Origin: Elgaria multicarinata webbii
Taxonomy: Eukaryota > Chordata > Lepidosauria > Squamata > Anguidae
Reading direction: 5' to 3'
Assembly: GCF_023053635.1 (NCBI RefSeq)
Contig: NC_086173.1
Span: 144,059,197 to 144,123,196, forward strand
DNA: 64,000 nt
The notes beneath the pieces were generated by a model. It made no database searches. It saw only the letters and a program-made list of their open reading frames with translations, and was not told where the DNA came from. The position numbers and the translations under genes were made by a program. Of this stretch, positions 1-11,712 are shown piece after piece. The stretch's first letter is position 1; every line of letters begins with the position of its first letter.

Positions 1-463
1 TCCTATCTCTCCTCTCTCATCTCACACTATTGCCCCGCTCGTGCTCTTCGCTCCTCTGATGCCATGTTTCTCGCCTGCCCAAGGGCCTCTACTTCCCTTG
101 CTCGGCTTCGTCCATTCTCTTCTGCTGCCCCTTATGCCTGGAACGCTCTTCCAGAACATTTGAGAACTACAAGTTCAATCGCAGCTTTTAAAGCTCAACT
201 AAAAACTTTTCTTTTTCCTAAAGCTTTTAAAACTTGATGTTGTGCAGACTTTATACTGTTAGTTTTACCCTACCCTGTGCCTGCTTACCCTACCCTGTGC
301 CTGTTTGCCTTCTCTTCCCCTTCTTATTGTTTTACTATGATTTTATTAGATTGTAAGCCTATGCAGCAGAGTCTTGCTATTTACTGTTTTACTCTGTACA
401 GCACCATGTACATTGATGGTGCTATATAAATAAATAAATAATAATAATAATAATAATAATCCA
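1..463 (+). mobile_element. L2-clade LINE, 3' end
   Basis: The 3' end of the LINE reverse-transcriptase ORF is readable at 58-237 (…SSAAPYAWNALPEHLRT…, ending LKTFLFPKAFKT and a stop), with the W-N-x-L-P and TFLF motifs typical of L2 C-termini. The 3' UTR contains a tandem TTACCCTACCCTGTGCCTG unit and ends GATGGTGCTATATAAATAAATA plus an (ATA)n tail. The element is 5'-truncated by the window edge. Confidence 0.75.
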
Positions 464-722
464 CCCTAAAGCATCCCTGACAGATGGTTGTCCAGCTGTC
501 TCTTGAAGGTCTCTAGTGTGGGAGAGCCCACAACCTCACCAGGCAACTGATTCCATTGTCGTACTGCTCTAACAGTCAGGAAGTTTTTCCTGATGTCCAG
601 CTGGAATCTGGCTTCCTTTAACTTGAGCCCGTTATTCCGTGTCCTGCACTCTGGGAGGATCGAGAAGAGATCCTGGCCCTCCTCTGTGTGACACCATGTA
701 CATTGATGGTGCTATATAAATA

Positions 723-754
<32 letters not shown>

Positions 755-890
755 CCTTTTAAGTATTTGAAGAGTGCTATCATGACTCCCCTCAATCTTC
801 TCTTCTCCAGGCTAAACATGCCCAGTTCTTTCAGTCTCTCTTCATAGGGCTTTGTTTCCAGACCCCTGATCATCCTGGTTTTAATAGGTT
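464..890 (-). mobile_element. CR1 LINE 3' fragment with a nested L2 tail
   Basis: Read on the minus strand it matches the C-terminal CR1 ORF2 sequence ([11 protein letters not shown]… to NHLSGML) seen in several other copies here. It is interrupted at about 692-750 by about 58 bp of L2 3' end (GATGGTGCTATATAAATAAATA plus (ATA)n), a very short 5'-truncated insertion. Confidence 0.75.
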
Positions 891-892
891 GT

Positions 893-1293
893 CTTCTGTC
901 TATATAAAGTGCTGGTTCTTACCTTTAAAGCCCTACATGATCTAGGATGTAGGGAGCACCTCCTGCCCTATGTTCCAGCTGGCCACTTAAGGTCCTCAGA
1001 GGGTCAGCTGCTGCAACTACTTAAGGTGAGATTGTCAGTCTCATGCCAGAGGACTATTTCCTTCGCTGCCCCTCAGCTGCGGAAGGACCTGCCGGATGAA
1101 ATGCGCCTGCTGACATCTTTGAATATCTTTAAACAGGCATAAAAGGCTCTATTACCCTGGCAGGCCTTCCCCGTTTAAAATCTTATTGCTGACCAATATA
1201 TACTGCTTTTATGCAGTATTGTTTTATCTTGGTTAAATTGTTTTTAACTTTATATGTCCCCTAGGATATTTTGTATGTAGGTGGGATATAAAT

Positions 1294-1340
<47 letters not shown>

Positions 1341-1470
1341 TTTATAGTTGTGTTTTAATGGATCTGTTTTTATGTTATATTTCAATGAAGATTTTGTTTT
1401 AAATCTGTTCTTTATTATTAGCCAACTTGAGCACCATTCTTCGTAGAAAGACAGGATATAAACTAACTAA
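893..1470 (+). mobile_element. L2-like LINE 3' ends, two in tandem
   Basis: Positions 909-1142 encode a degraded L2 C-terminus ([12 protein letters not shown], then PQLRKDLPDEMR), followed by a 3' UTR and an (AAT)n tail to 1340. A second L2-like 3' UTR (…TTGAGCACCATTCTTCGTAG…GATATAAA) follows to about 1470. Confidence 0.6.
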
Positions 1471-2147
1471 CTGAAGAGTAGGTACCTAATAAGGGGCAAG
1501 AACTGGAAGCTGTGGAGCTCAGGGATTTCCCATCCTCACTAGGCCACCCTCATGTAACACCCCTCAACATTTAATGACTGGAAAGCGAAGCAGGTCGCAA
1601 AAACACTGAAGCCAGCAAGGACAGATGTTCTTCTATACAGATAACAAGCAAACAACAAGCACAAGAATGACCCCGGGGGTATAACTGGTCAAGCTGCAGC
1701 ATATCAGGCAACTGTTTCAGGATTATACTGACTTAAGCACTGGGAGTGTGTCACGAAATCAACACTCTGGCTCCAAAGGCCAATGTTTGAAGATCGCATT
1801 AACAAGGCATCACCCTGCTATATCCGCCCCTGGAGAAATATCATTTAGAGAACAATATTCAATTCTAGGCATCCAAACACACATATAGACAAGCCAGAAA
1901 GGATTTAAAGGAGACAACGATTCAGAAAGGGAATAATTTCAAACGAAATCTTCTCAAGGCATTTCCTTTCTAGACCTCTGTCATCTCCTTTGAGGAATGA
2001 ACGAACTACGCTGGTAGTTTTCAAAATATTTGAAAGAAACCTGGAAAGAAAGGGGAGAGCTCTTGCTCCTTCTACCCCCATAACTGAACCAGAGGAAAAG
2101 GTTTAATTTAAATTATGGGGAGGTAGAATTGAAGACATAGTTTAGTG

Positions 2148-2246
2148 CAGTCTTCCCCGACATGGTGCCTTTCCAGATGGCACGGCTGGAAGGTGCTAGG
2201 AATCGCAGTCCAATACATCTGGAAGGCACCCTGTTGGGGAAGGATA
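2148..2246. mobile_element. hAT foldback MITE, family A
   Basis: A short palindromic element with CAGtCTTCCCC-type termini and the family body (CCAGATG…ATCTGGAAGG). This copy is degraded. Confidence 0.6.
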
Positions 2247-2510
2247 CACTAGTGTTTCATCTGAACCGACCCTACAGTTTAGCACTATGGGGCTTGTGCA
2301 CAACCTCTCTGGCACAGCTGCACAAAGGAAATTGGAACATTTGTTTTAGTTCAAAGTGAACTGTGATTTGTTATGTGTCAACCCAGGACTGTGGTTAATA
2401 CGGTTTAGAGAAACAAGCCAGGATCAGAAGCCAGTTTGAAGCTGGCTAGTTTCTTTAATCCAAGGTTATGAGTATCCACAGACTGCCCTAGTTCAAACAC
2501 AGTGACAAAG

Positions 2511-3066
2511 ATAAGAACATAAGAAGAGCCCAGCAGGATCAGATCAATGATCCATCTTGTCCAACGTTCTCTCCACAACGGCCAACCAGCTACCTGGGGG
2601 AAGTCCACCAGCAAGACATGACTGTAAAAGCCCCAGCAATGGGTGAACACACGAATCCTATCTGATATTGGACACAGCATATAGCCATCAGGACTAGTAG
2701 CCATTGGTAGCTTTATCCTCCATGAATTTGTCTAACCCCCTTTTAAAGCCATCCAAATTGGTGGCCATCGCTACATTGCACATCTGTATCATTCTCCCTT
2801 TACTCGCCTTTTGTCTCAGCTAAATAGTTCTAGACGTTAACTTTTGCTTCAGACCCTTAATCAGTTCGGTTGCCCTTTTTTGGACATTTTTTCCCCCAAC
2901 TCTACAATAGTCTTTATAGCTGCAGTGACCAAAACTGTCCACAGTATTCTCAGTGTAGTCACACCATAGATTTCTATAAGGGCTCTATGACATTGGCAGT
3001 CTTATTTTAGAATCCTTTCCTAATTATGACTAACGTGGAATTTTCCTTTTTCACAAAAGCTGAACA
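2511..3066 (-). mobile_element. CR1/L3-like LINE 3' fragment
   Basis: On the minus strand it carries an old CR1-clade ORF2 C-terminus (phrases encoding FHG…KKANSML/LRP-type sequence are decayed), then the conserved 3' UTR block (GATGGCTTTAAAAGGGGG, CTAGTCCTGATGGCTATA) and an end in TTCTTATGTTCTTAT. It is more diverged than the copy at 44600-47040. Confidence 0.65.
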
Positions 3067-3649
3067 CTAGAGTGACAGTTTCATCAACCTGTCCACTACA
3101 ACCCTGACAACAGCTAGCTGAAAACAGAAGCAAAAGATTCCCATCTGCTCTTCCTTGTGGCTTCACCAGAAGAGGTAAAGAGCTCACAAACCTGGGCTCA
3201 TTCACATAAAGCTAAGCCATGGTTTAGCTTGCATCCAAACACAACCATCTAGAAATACACAACTCTAAACGCCATTTGCTACTCGGGAACAAACAGTATT
3301 CCACACCTGTGAAACCTTCCTTAAAGGGTTTCAGTAAATATTGGACAGATTGTGTGGTATTCTTTTAAATATAGGATGTCCTGTTTTCAAGCAGAAGCTC
3401 AGAACAGATAATTAATCAGCAGCCAGTTTTGCTGGTGGAACACAGAATGTGAGGTTTGTGAGATCAAGGCCCAACTCTTAGGGAATGCCCTCACCCAAAA
3501 AAAAGAACACTTCCCCTGCAAAAGGCAGGCAAGTGGAGTGGGAACAACCAGAACATACCAACCTCCCTTCTTGCCCACGATCTGGAAGTGAGAAGGTGAG
3601 GAAATAACAAAGTACATGAATCAGAGGAAGCCTCCACTTACTTAGTTTT

Positions 3650-3799
3650 ACCCTACCCAGTGCCTGTTTGCTTTCCCTTCCCCTCCTTATTGTTTTATCA
3701 TGGTTTTATTACAATGTAAGCCTATGCGGCAGGGTCTCGCTATTTACTGTTTTACTCTGTACAGCACCATGTACATTGATGGTGCTATATAAATAAATA

Positions 3800-3839
<40 letters not shown>
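3650..3839 (+). mobile_element. L2 3' UTR fragment
   Basis: This is the same 3' UTR as at 240-463 (TTTACCCTACCCAGTGCCTG … GATGGTGCTATATAAATAAA) with an (AAT)n tail at 3790-3839. Confidence 0.75.
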
Positions 3840-3842
<3 letters not shown>

Positions 3843-4562
3843 GCCAGCTCTGGGCCATGGGCATTTTTTTTTAAAAAAAAAACCTTAATAAAAACAGTTA
3901 TTTTTTATTATACATTGCCTCGAGCACTCATGGAGTGGAGGGGTGACCCAAAAGTGTTCTTTTTTATTATTGTTAAGTTTCCAAAATATAAATATAAATG
4001 AACATTCAAAATGCAGTAAACTTTTTACAGCCAAAAGTTATAGCAAAAATTACTTTCCTTTCACATTTCATCTTTATTACCCTTTACCCTATTCCCTCCC
4101 CCAGCCCAGTCTGTCTCCCATAGATTGGCCCATTTCTCTTTCTAGGATGGTATTGTTAAAGTGGATAAGAGAATGTCTGTCTGTCAGACATCATTTTTCC
4201 TTCTCTTTTCCATTTTATTTTAGATTATTTTATAACACTACCTCTTTTCAGGAGTCCCAGAGAGTCCTATAAGCTTCTGCCAGAGTTGTTCTATTCTTTT
4301 CTCTCTTCATATATTCTATATATTTTTGCCAATCCTTCTTAAAATTATCTTATTTCTCTTTGTAATTGTAACTTCTGTGTCAATTTTTCACTAATTACTA
4401 TTTCCGAAATTTTCCTTTTCCACATATCTACTGTCAGTATCCTTGCTGTCTTCCAAAAGTGTTCTAAATAATAAAATAAGCATTGCAAATAAAGCTCCGT
4501 TCAAAGTAAATCGGAATACAAGCCTGTTGAACCTATACTTATTAATTAAAACTGACCCTCTA

Positions 4563-4830
4563 TTAAACACGTTAAGGGGTAATGCCCACGGGTGTCATTC
4601 CGCTAAGCACAAATAGTGTTGTGCTAGTGGAAACTAGGTTCCAAACTATGTGCAAGAAGAGAATCCGACTGAACTTCCTGTCTGCGCAAGTGTGGCTGTA
4701 CAAGCAGTTGCTCATTACACCCTGCGCAACCCACGGGGCAAGCATAATGCGCAACCGCTTGCATCTTGCAAAGGTTCGGTGGAGCTCTGCTACTGCTCTT
4801 TGAGTTTGCAGAATAATACCATTAGATACT
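4563..4830. repeat. Possible unclassified repeat
   Basis: The stretch has inverted-looking motifs (GTGCTAGTGGAAAC, GCACAAATAGTGTTGTGC) and higher CpG than its surroundings, like a small DNA-transposon derivative. No family can be named. Confidence 0.25.
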
Positions 4831-4934
4831 ACCCATAGTTACACTGCTTTTCTACATACAAATCATGGGGTAAATCTATTTTTGAGGTCAAGGATTAAAA
4901 ACATGGAAAGATCAGTCGCATGTTATATTGTTTC

Positions 4935-5364
4935 CATGGATGATCAGGGGTCTGGAAACAAAGCCCTATGAAGACAGACTGAAAGAACTGGGCATGTTTA
5001 GCCTGGAGAAGAGAAGATTGAGGGGAGACATGATAGCACTCTTCAAATACTTAAAAGGTTGTCACACAGAGGAGGGCCAGGATCTCTTTTCGATCCTCCC
5101 AGAGTGCAGGACACGGAATAACGGGCTCAAGTTAAAGGAAGCCAGATTCCAGCTGGACATCAGGAAAAACTTCCTGACTGTTAGAGCAGTACGACAATGG
5201 AATCAGTTGCCTGGTGAGGTTGTGGGCTCTCCCACAGTAGAGGCCTTCAAGAGGCAACTGGACAACCATCTGTCAGGGATGCTTTAGGGTGGATTCCTGC
5301 ACTGAGCAGGGGGTTGGACTCGATGGCCTTATAGGCCCCTTCCAACTCTGCTATTCTATGATTT
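4935..5364 (+). mobile_element. CR1 LINE 3' end
   Basis: It encodes the CR1 ORF2 C-terminus in one open frame to a stop at 5287 ([47 protein letters not shown]). The 3' UTR includes GTTGGACTCGATGGCC and ends CTATTCTATGATT, the CR1 hallmark. The intact frame suggests a fairly young copy. Confidence 0.85.
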
Positions 5365-5513
5365 TGATACTGGGACTGGCAAGTCTTCATAAGCTTGTGG
5401 AATGTAGCCAAGAGTTGTCATTTTATATATCACCCTGTGTAAGAATATATTCTTCTCTTTTTATGCTCTTTAACCAGTTGATCACTGCAAAACTAGGCTG
5501 ACAACTGTTACGT

Positions 5514-5748
5514 TTCTTCTGTCGCCCCCAGATTGTGGAATGGCCTGCTGGAGAAGATTTGTAAAATCAACTCTCTCTCTCTGAATTTAAGACAGCTTAA
5601 AAGACTAGCCTTTTCCAGCAGGCCTACCCAGATGAATGTGAAATCAAGAATTTTTAAGATGTGTTGATTTGTTGTACTAATGTTGTTCCCCGTCTCGATC
5701 CAAAGGGAGAGGCGGGTGAGAATTTTATTATTATTATTATTATTATTT
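5514..5748 (+). mobile_element. L2-like LINE 3' end
   Basis: Decayed C-terminal ORF sequence (…LWNGLLEK…, …AFSSRPTQ…) is followed by a 3' UTR ending CGGGTGAGAATTTTA and a (TTA)n tail (5724-5747). Confidence 0.5.
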
Positions 5749-7194
5749 CAATTTTCACGCTTATTAAAGGGGGCATATCCTTTACATCTCATAAAATTAA
5801 CAAGCAGACCTTGCTTTTAAAAGGTCTGTACCCTTTGCTCTCTCTCTAAAAAAAAGGCAAAGATATAGCGGCTATGAACATCTGGAGTTATTAGCTACTT
5901 TGCATTTCTGGAGTGGGTGCTGGGCTTAGGGCAAGGCAGGAGAGTTACGCAGCATGGGTGGAGCAGAAGTAAAACTGAAAGCAGCAACATATGAAATTAT
6001 GTCCTCTTTTTAAGTGATACAGTGATTCAACTAACCAACTATGGCATATCATTGTTCCGTAAATACATTAAATACCAATAACTTGAATTAAATCTTAGAT
6101 TTGAGAATCAATCTGCCTTGCTCCATGTCTCCCTCTCGTGGAGCTACCTGAAGAAGTGCAGAGAAAAGGTTTGGTAGCTGGAGGGGCCAGATGATGCACC
6201 AATCCAGCCCAAGTGCCACCAGTTGCCAAACTCCTGGACAAGACGATCAATACTATCGGATCCCCCCTTATAACGCACTGAAGCTTATATCTACTCATAT
6301 TTTTCCAGGCTCTTGCTACAGGGTACTGAAGGGTTACAGGGTTTGTCTCTTCTGCATAGCTCTCAGATTCCTTATTCTTGGCCAGACCTCACATTCCACC
6401 CTACTCATGCAGACAGCCTTTAGCCTTTCCCAGCGTATCTCACTGCCCAGCTTAAATTCAAGTCATTAGTTGTATTGCTTGCCTAAGTAGTTAGAAAAGT
6501 GAAGTGAAACAAACTATCTCAAAGGAATGGAAAGGACAACAAAGCCGTTCATGGACAGAAAGCATTCACCCTATGCATGGGAAACACCTTGCAGCTAATG
6601 GGCACATTAAGAGGAAGCACAGCCAAGCACCACTGCACATGGATAGAGTCGACAAATTCTTTACTCAGTGAAGGCAAGAAAGGGGAAGAAAAACAAGCAG
6701 CTGTCATTTGCCCTAAACATACATGCAAAAACAAAAGAAGACAACAGTCAGAGTAAGCAAAAGGTACATATATGAACCCCTGGAACAGTGAAGTTTATGC
6801 AATCTTCTCTCCCAAAGAAGTTCACCTGGCATTGACACAGTCATATTTTCAGCACAAGGCAAAAATGTATTTATTTTCCCAGAGATTTAGACATTAGTTC
6901 TGGCTTGACTGTTTGAGTTTGCTTTTGTGATGTTCACTCTGGCTTATAAGGAGGGGGATAATAGTTGGGTGTTTTATCTGTGTATTACAGATTAACCCCT
7001 TTAGTATTGTATTTCTTTTAGGTTGCATTTTTATGGTGTTTATTTGTATCTTGTATCATTGAGTTATATTGATGATGATTTATATTGACTATGTCTTCCT
7101 AGGTATATTGATTATGTTTTTTATAGCATTTCTTGTATTCGTTGCATTGAGACTGCTTTTGCTGTAAGAAGCAACACATGAACTTAATAAATAC

Positions 7195-7330
7195 ACGAAT
7201 GGAAGTGCAGTGGACTGAGCAATGAAGTAGGAGAAATGGGTTCAAATCCTTGCTTAGTCGTGAACTTAAGGAGTTACCTAGGACAAGTTGTTTTCATCAT
7301 CAACATGCTTTCATCATCAATATCCCATCA
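7195..7330 (+). mobile_element. MIR/CORE-SINE-like fragment
   Basis: It contains a tRNA-like B-box region (GGGTTCAAATCCTTGC) followed by a MIR-like segment (…TTACCTAGGACAAGTT…). It is strongly decayed. Confidence 0.4.
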
Positions 7331-8718
7331 AGAAAATAGGATACCAGCAACCTGCCTCATAGCAATGTGCCATGAATGTACAATATCAAACCTGTAGGTG
7401 GGCAAATTGTGGGATTTTAAAGTGTAGGTTTCAGTGAGGCCCCATTGCAAAGACAGAATGATAAAAGACAGTACAAATGCGGGGTAGTCAATATATTGCA
7501 AAATTCCTTTGTAAACATGATTGTTTTTACAGTAATATGTGAAGCAGACACAAAGATTCAAAGCCCAGAAGATTCAAAGAGAACAGGGGGAATCTGGCTC
7601 ACTCCTCTCTTCAGTATCTAACCCTGGAGATATATATCACATGATTCTACACAGCTGTCACTGTCACAGAGGAATCAGCAGACACTCCATGACTTGCGAC
7701 ATCGGCATACGTGGAGCCTAATTCAGATTTGTAAACAGCCACTTGCATGGTCACCTCTGGAAAGCAAAACTTCCAATCCTGTAACCCACTTATCTGAAGC
7801 CTCAATGGAATTTACTTCAGAGTTAATACTAATAGGATTGCAGCTCAATAAGAAAAGCGACTGGAAATTGGAATTTGTGTCTTCTCCCTTTCAGGCCAAA
7901 GATATGACACATACATGTGCACCAAGTCCAGTGAACATTTTAGCTCATAAGTTTTGCAAGGCTTATTTGCATGAGTGATCCAATTCTTCATCTGTAAACG
8001 CTGCAGTAACTCAATGTTGACTGGTGTTTTCTTAGAGATGTGCATTACTTAGGCACAGTAAAAACACGTGCTTATTATTGGGGAGGTACAAAGTATACAT
8101 GGTTGCCTACAAGAAAATCACTACTGCTGCATAGGAAATTAGTCACATGTGAACTGGCTCTTCAGTGTTCACAATGCTGGCCCAAGACATTTAGTTGTCT
8201 GAAGTAGAGCGCAAAGGGCCAATACTTTAGAAAACCTTACTACACCACTCAGACGTTCATTCTTGTTTTCATCTATCCCCTCTGCCCTGGTGCTGTCTGA
8301 AGCAAGTCATTTCACCCTGCTGCATGGCAAAGCAGGACCCAACATCACACGACCACAGGAAAAGCTCCTACTCCTCTTAAAAGTTGTGTGGAAGAAATCT
8401 GCGGATTTTCCATGGAATTTTGCCAAGGATAATACCCTTGCGGAGATGAAGTGGGGCAACGCTCCTGTACATAAAGTAGTGTACAAGCCGTACAGAAAAC
8501 TGTTGGTCATAAGAAAACATAATGGCAGCACCTAACACTGTTCACCTTTATGTGAACACAATCACATTTAGAACCAGTTAACTGGAAAAAAACCACAACT
8601 ACTTGATTTGCTAGTAGAACATTCCACCCCCACCCCACCCCCAAAGGAACACTTATGCACTTTACAGACCACATAATTCAGAACAGATACGGTCTTTTCA
8701 AGTAAAGTAATTGCTTAC

Positions 8719-8867
8719 GTGTGCCTCTCTCGATCAGTGCTCTCATATTCTAAGAAGACAATCAGTCGGGGGTAGTGGCTGCAGATTTCACCGTTCACAT
8801 TGTGGATCAGACTATAGCTATAGTCTCTGCTGAATAACTCAAGGCAGCATTTTTCAATACGTTCTAC
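8719..8867 (-). CDS. MTMR14: MTMR14 coding exon 2
   Basis: This 149-nt exon is bounded by an acceptor (pyrimidine-rich, ending TTTTGTAG, AG at 8869-8868) and a consensus donor (GTAAGC at 8718-8713). It reads VERIEKCCLELFSRDYSYS, then a segment close to human MTMR14 (NGEICSHYPRLIVFLEYES against human NGDICGHYPRHIVFLEYES), and ends in DRERH plus two bases of the next codon. Intron 1 is 1.1 kb (8868-9967) and in phase 0; intron 2 is in phase 2, which fits a following threonine codon as in the human protein (DTFEST). The region precedes the phosphatase core. Exon 3 was not recognised in 1-8718, so the rest of the gene probably lies off the left edge. Identification is strong because about 50 residues align without gaps. 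Confidence 0.9.
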
Positions 8868-9544
8868 CTACAAAAGTAAGAAACAGTTATTACAGACTTG
8901 TTGTTATTTATATATACTGTAATCCCAGCAAAAGCTCTAGTGCATTGTACAAGCAATGAACAGAAGAATAACATTGCCTTCGCATTAGAAGATCTATGAA
9001 CAAAAAAGGAAGGGAAGCATGGAGACAAATATTTGGAAGCAAGGAAAACTTTGCCACATCAAAAATCCAAAAAATGAGACACTCCATATGGCTGGCATCT
9101 ACATCACACCCAATCCCCACAACCCCAATACAACCTGAGATAATGAACCTGGAATAAGTACATCAACCAGGATGTTAGCACTAGGTACTTTTGACCAGAC
9201 TAAAATACCCATTACTTCATACAATGTGATGCCACTTCTCCATCCCACCTTCCCTATTCTACTTCTGATGTCTCTAATTTCTGCAGTTATGTGCCATACA
9301 AGAAACTGTCATGCAAGCATTTCCTTAAGAATAACTCCATTATAACAAGAGAAAACTTTGCAGTAGTAAAAACGAGCTTGCAATAAAGATTTCTAGCTTC
9401 TTCTTTTTTAAGACAGAGATCACAAACACAGCATTTTTATTTATCCACTGTTTTCAGCCAAAAATTGACTCCCAGCAATGAAAATTGTCTTGCCAACTGA
9501 GGAAAACACAGATAGAGTTGACACTAGCCCAAAAAAGCTTACAG

Positions 9545-9643
9545 CAGCCTACCCAAACTTGGCAGCCCCCCAGATGTGTTGGATGACAACTCCCAGAATG
9601 GAAACTGTAATCCAACTGCAGGACATCAGGTTGGGGAAGGCTG
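9545..9643. mobile_element. hAT foldback MITE, family A, in MTMR14 intron 1
   Basis: Terminal inverted repeats CAGCCTACCCAAAC…GGTTGGGGAAGGCTG flank a palindromic body (CCAGATGTGTTGGA…TCCAACTGCAGG). Confidence 0.7.
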
Positions 9644-9967
9644 ATGCAAGTTATCAATGCAAAGGTTTCAAAGAGGAATTGCTGCTGGAAATTCAGCTAA
9701 GTCTATGTCCAGGTACTACAGAAGGGGCACCTTGCTGAGTTGCCTCCCTCGACTTTTAGCTAAAAGCACATCTCCATGCTGGGAGAGATTCTTCACCTGT
9801 TGATGCAACCTTTCATACAGCTGTCAAAAGGAGACTTGCCAGGAAAGAAGTAGCAACCCTAAAGTGTGGTTTTTCTGGGGGGAGGGAGAGTTGTAGCGAA
9901 CACAGGGCTGCAGCTGATCTAGGCAGGATGACACACACACCCTACTCAAACCGCACCTCAGGCTCAC

Positions 9968-10156
9968 CTTGGCGTTGCTACCGGTCCCTCCACCACCACC
10001 TCCGCCTCCACTACCGCCGGCGCTGCCGCCACCACCACCACCACCGTCCCTGGCCCGGTACTGCGCCCTCGAGAACTCCAGCAGCAGCTCTGCCAAGGCG
10101 CGCTCGCCGCCGCCGGCAGCCTGAAGGGAGGCGGAGCCGCCCCGGGCACCTGCCAT
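9968..10156 (-). CDS. MTMR14: MTMR14 coding exon 1 (partial gene, N-terminus)
   Basis: This exon encodes the first 63 residues of myotubularin-related protein 14 (hJUMPY), a cytoplasmic phosphatase that removes the 3-phosphate from PI3P and PI(3,5)P2 and acts in autophagy and muscle calcium handling. The peptide starts MAGARGG, as the human protein starts MAGAR. It then has a helix ending LEFSRAQYRARDG, close to human LEEFSRTQYRAKDG, and ends in a long glycine-rich run (residues 38-59) before SNAK. The donor AAG|GTGAGC at 9968/9967 is in phase 0 and joins exon 2, which begins VERIEK, as in human. The start ATG at 10156-10154 has a good context (GGGATGG). The frame stays open upstream to an in-frame Met at 10459, but homology favours MAGAR. 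The catalytic CX5R domain is not in this exon. The gene runs leftward, divergent from LHFPL4. Confidence 0.9.
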
Positions 10157-10515
10157 CCCCGCCCCACAATCACCGGCCCGAGCCCCGGACTTGTCGCCCC
10201 AGCAGCGCCAACGCCTTCCCCATCGCAACCTCCTTCCGCTTCCGGGAAAGGCGAACGATGCCGTCATCACAGAGCGACACGACGCGACCCCCAGCAAGTA
10301 TCCACCCAATTGGCCTGAAGGAAGCGCGAAATAATCCCTCTCCCCTTTCCGCCAGCCGAGAAGAAAAGCGCGCAGACGCAAAGGGGGCGGGGCGGTGTGG
10401 GCGGGGCAGGGGCCTCTCGAGCCGCTGACGAAAGGTTGGGAATTGCGGGCTGCAGCCAATGGCTGGGCGTGGGAACTTGAGGCGCGCGGGGCGGGGCGGG
10501 GCGGGGCGGGGCTTT
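10157..10515 (-). promoter_or_regulatory. MTMR14: MTMR14 CpG-island promoter and 5' UTR
   Basis: GC- and CpG-rich DNA lies immediately upstream of the MTMR14 start. It holds a run of five overlapping GC boxes (GGGGCGGGGC type, 10489-10511), further GC boxes near 10382-10406, a CCAAT box (10455-10460), and an ETS-type TTCCCGGAAGCGGAA on the minus strand at 10247-10233. There is no TATA box. This is typical of a housekeeping-type dispersed promoter. The CpG-rich block continues into exon 1 (about 9950-10515). The transcription start cannot be fixed from sequence. Confidence 0.75.
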
Positions 10516-10624
10516 CTGGAAAACCTAAAGCAAAAGCAGCCTAAAAAAAGAGAAGGGAAGGCTATTCTCCAAGCAGCAGCAGTCTATGCCCCCCGCCCCT
10601 TACTTCCATCCTCCCCATAATCCC

Positions 10625-10690
10625 TGACCATTGGCCTTTCTAGCTGCGGGTGGTGGGATTTGTAGTCCAACACATCTGAAGGGTGCTAGC
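10625..10690. mobile_element. hAT foldback MITE, family A, single arm
   Basis: Only one arm is clear (GGGATTTGTAGTCCAACACA, TCTGAAGGGTGC). Confidence 0.4.
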
Positions 10691-10959
10691 CAGGGGCTTG
10701 GTTTTTTTACTTCGATTTATACCATGATTTTTCACCAGGGAAATGGCGCTCAAAGCAGATGACAATAATAAAAACGGGAATTTAAAATAAAGACTTTGTT
10801 AAAACAATCCTAAATCAACTACATTAAAAACACAACAATAAAAGATTTTTTTAAAAAAGCACCCAACGGGCCATCTTACATGCCAAAGGCCTGTTTGAAC
10901 AAAAACGTCAAGCAGTTTGGGGGAAAGCATCTGGGTTTCAATATATTATTATAAATCCC

Positions 10960-11245
10960 AGAGGGGTAGCAATATTAGCTTGCATCAAAAACAACAACAG
11001 CACCTTAAAGACGACCCAATTTATTATAATATGCCAACTGAGAATATGCCTCATGCAACTGGTGAATACTAACAATGCTAGTCTGTTTTATCAAATACAA
11101 TAAGGAGTCCTATAATATCTTCAAAATAATTTATTGTGGCATCTACTTTTGTGGACTTCCTTAGATGTATGATGTGTGTATAATGATAATGATAATATAT
11201 GTGTGTGCGTGTGATATATACACACACAGACTAACACCCAGAAGT
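10960..11245. mobile_element. hAT-like element, CAGAGGGGTAGC termini
   Basis: The left end CAGAGGGGTAGCAATATTAG and the right-end motif CAGACTAACACCC are imperfect inverted matches, with ACAACAACAGCACCTTAAAG inside. This resembles a family common in reptiles, but assignment is by memory and uncertain. A (GT/TA)n run lies near 11190-11230. Confidence 0.4.
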
Positions 11246-11331
11246 ATAGGATTTATAATCAGTGAGGCCTACAGGCCATGAATGCAAGAATCTATGAGAG
11301 CGAGTAACAGGCTTGCCATTAAACCATAGAT

Positions 11332-11458
11332 GGAGAATGTATGGCCCCTCCAGCTATTGTTGGACTGCAACTCCCATCATCCTTCACTGATGGCTAAGTT
11401 GGCTAGGGCTGATGGAAGTTGCAGTCCACCAACATCTGGAAGGCCACAAGTTGCTGAG
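11332..11458. mobile_element. hAT foldback MITE, family A
   Basis: Inverted arms are ATGGCCCCTCCAGCTATTGT…GGACTGCAACTCCC and their reverse complement ending CATCTGGAAGGCCACAAGTT. Confidence 0.65.
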
Positions 11459-11524
11459 TCCTGCGTTAAACGAACAGGGCCTTCCCCCCCCCCCCAAGGT
11501 TGAAAGTGCCAGAGCCACTATTGA

Positions 11525-11712
11525 TGTAATAGAGTGCTGGACAGGGACTCAGAAGATCATGATCTAATCCTCACTAAGACATGACTTTTGGTCATTGACT
11601 CTCAGCTTAACCTACCCCACAGGGTTGTTGTGAGTATAAAATGGAGAGGAGTAGGAGAACCATTTAAACTGCCTTGCGTTCATTGCTAAAGGGGGGAAAA
11701 CAAGGATATAAA
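11525..11712 (+). mobile_element. Sauria-like SINE
   Basis: A tRNA-like head (GTGCTGGACAGGGACTCAGA, GATCTAATCCTCACT) is followed by the core CTCAGCTTAACCTACCCCAC, AGGGTTGTTGTGAG and ATAAAATGGAGAGGAGTAGG, and a tail ending GGATATAAATGTA. This is the layout of the squamate Sauria SINE. Confidence 0.75.

Larger units (their letters stand above)
1..8718 (-). other. MTMR14: MTMR14 intron 2 (inferred, continues off left edge)
   Basis: No further MTMR14 exon was recognised left of exon 2, so this stretch is read as intron. It holds L2 and CR1 fragments (1-1470, 2511-3066, 3650-3839, 4935-5364, 5514-5748) and one small foldback element. Nothing recognisable was seen in 1471-2147, 3067-3649, 3840-4560 (AT-rich), 5749-7190 or 7331-8718. 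A short exon could have been missed by eye. Confidence 0.5.

Noticed and set aside
9824-10459. A 211-codon minus-strand frame and a 166-codon plus-strand frame over MTMR14 exon 1
   Set aside because: The minus frame is MTMR14 exon 1 read through its promoter and its donor site. The plus frame is its shadow (His-rich from the glycine repeats).
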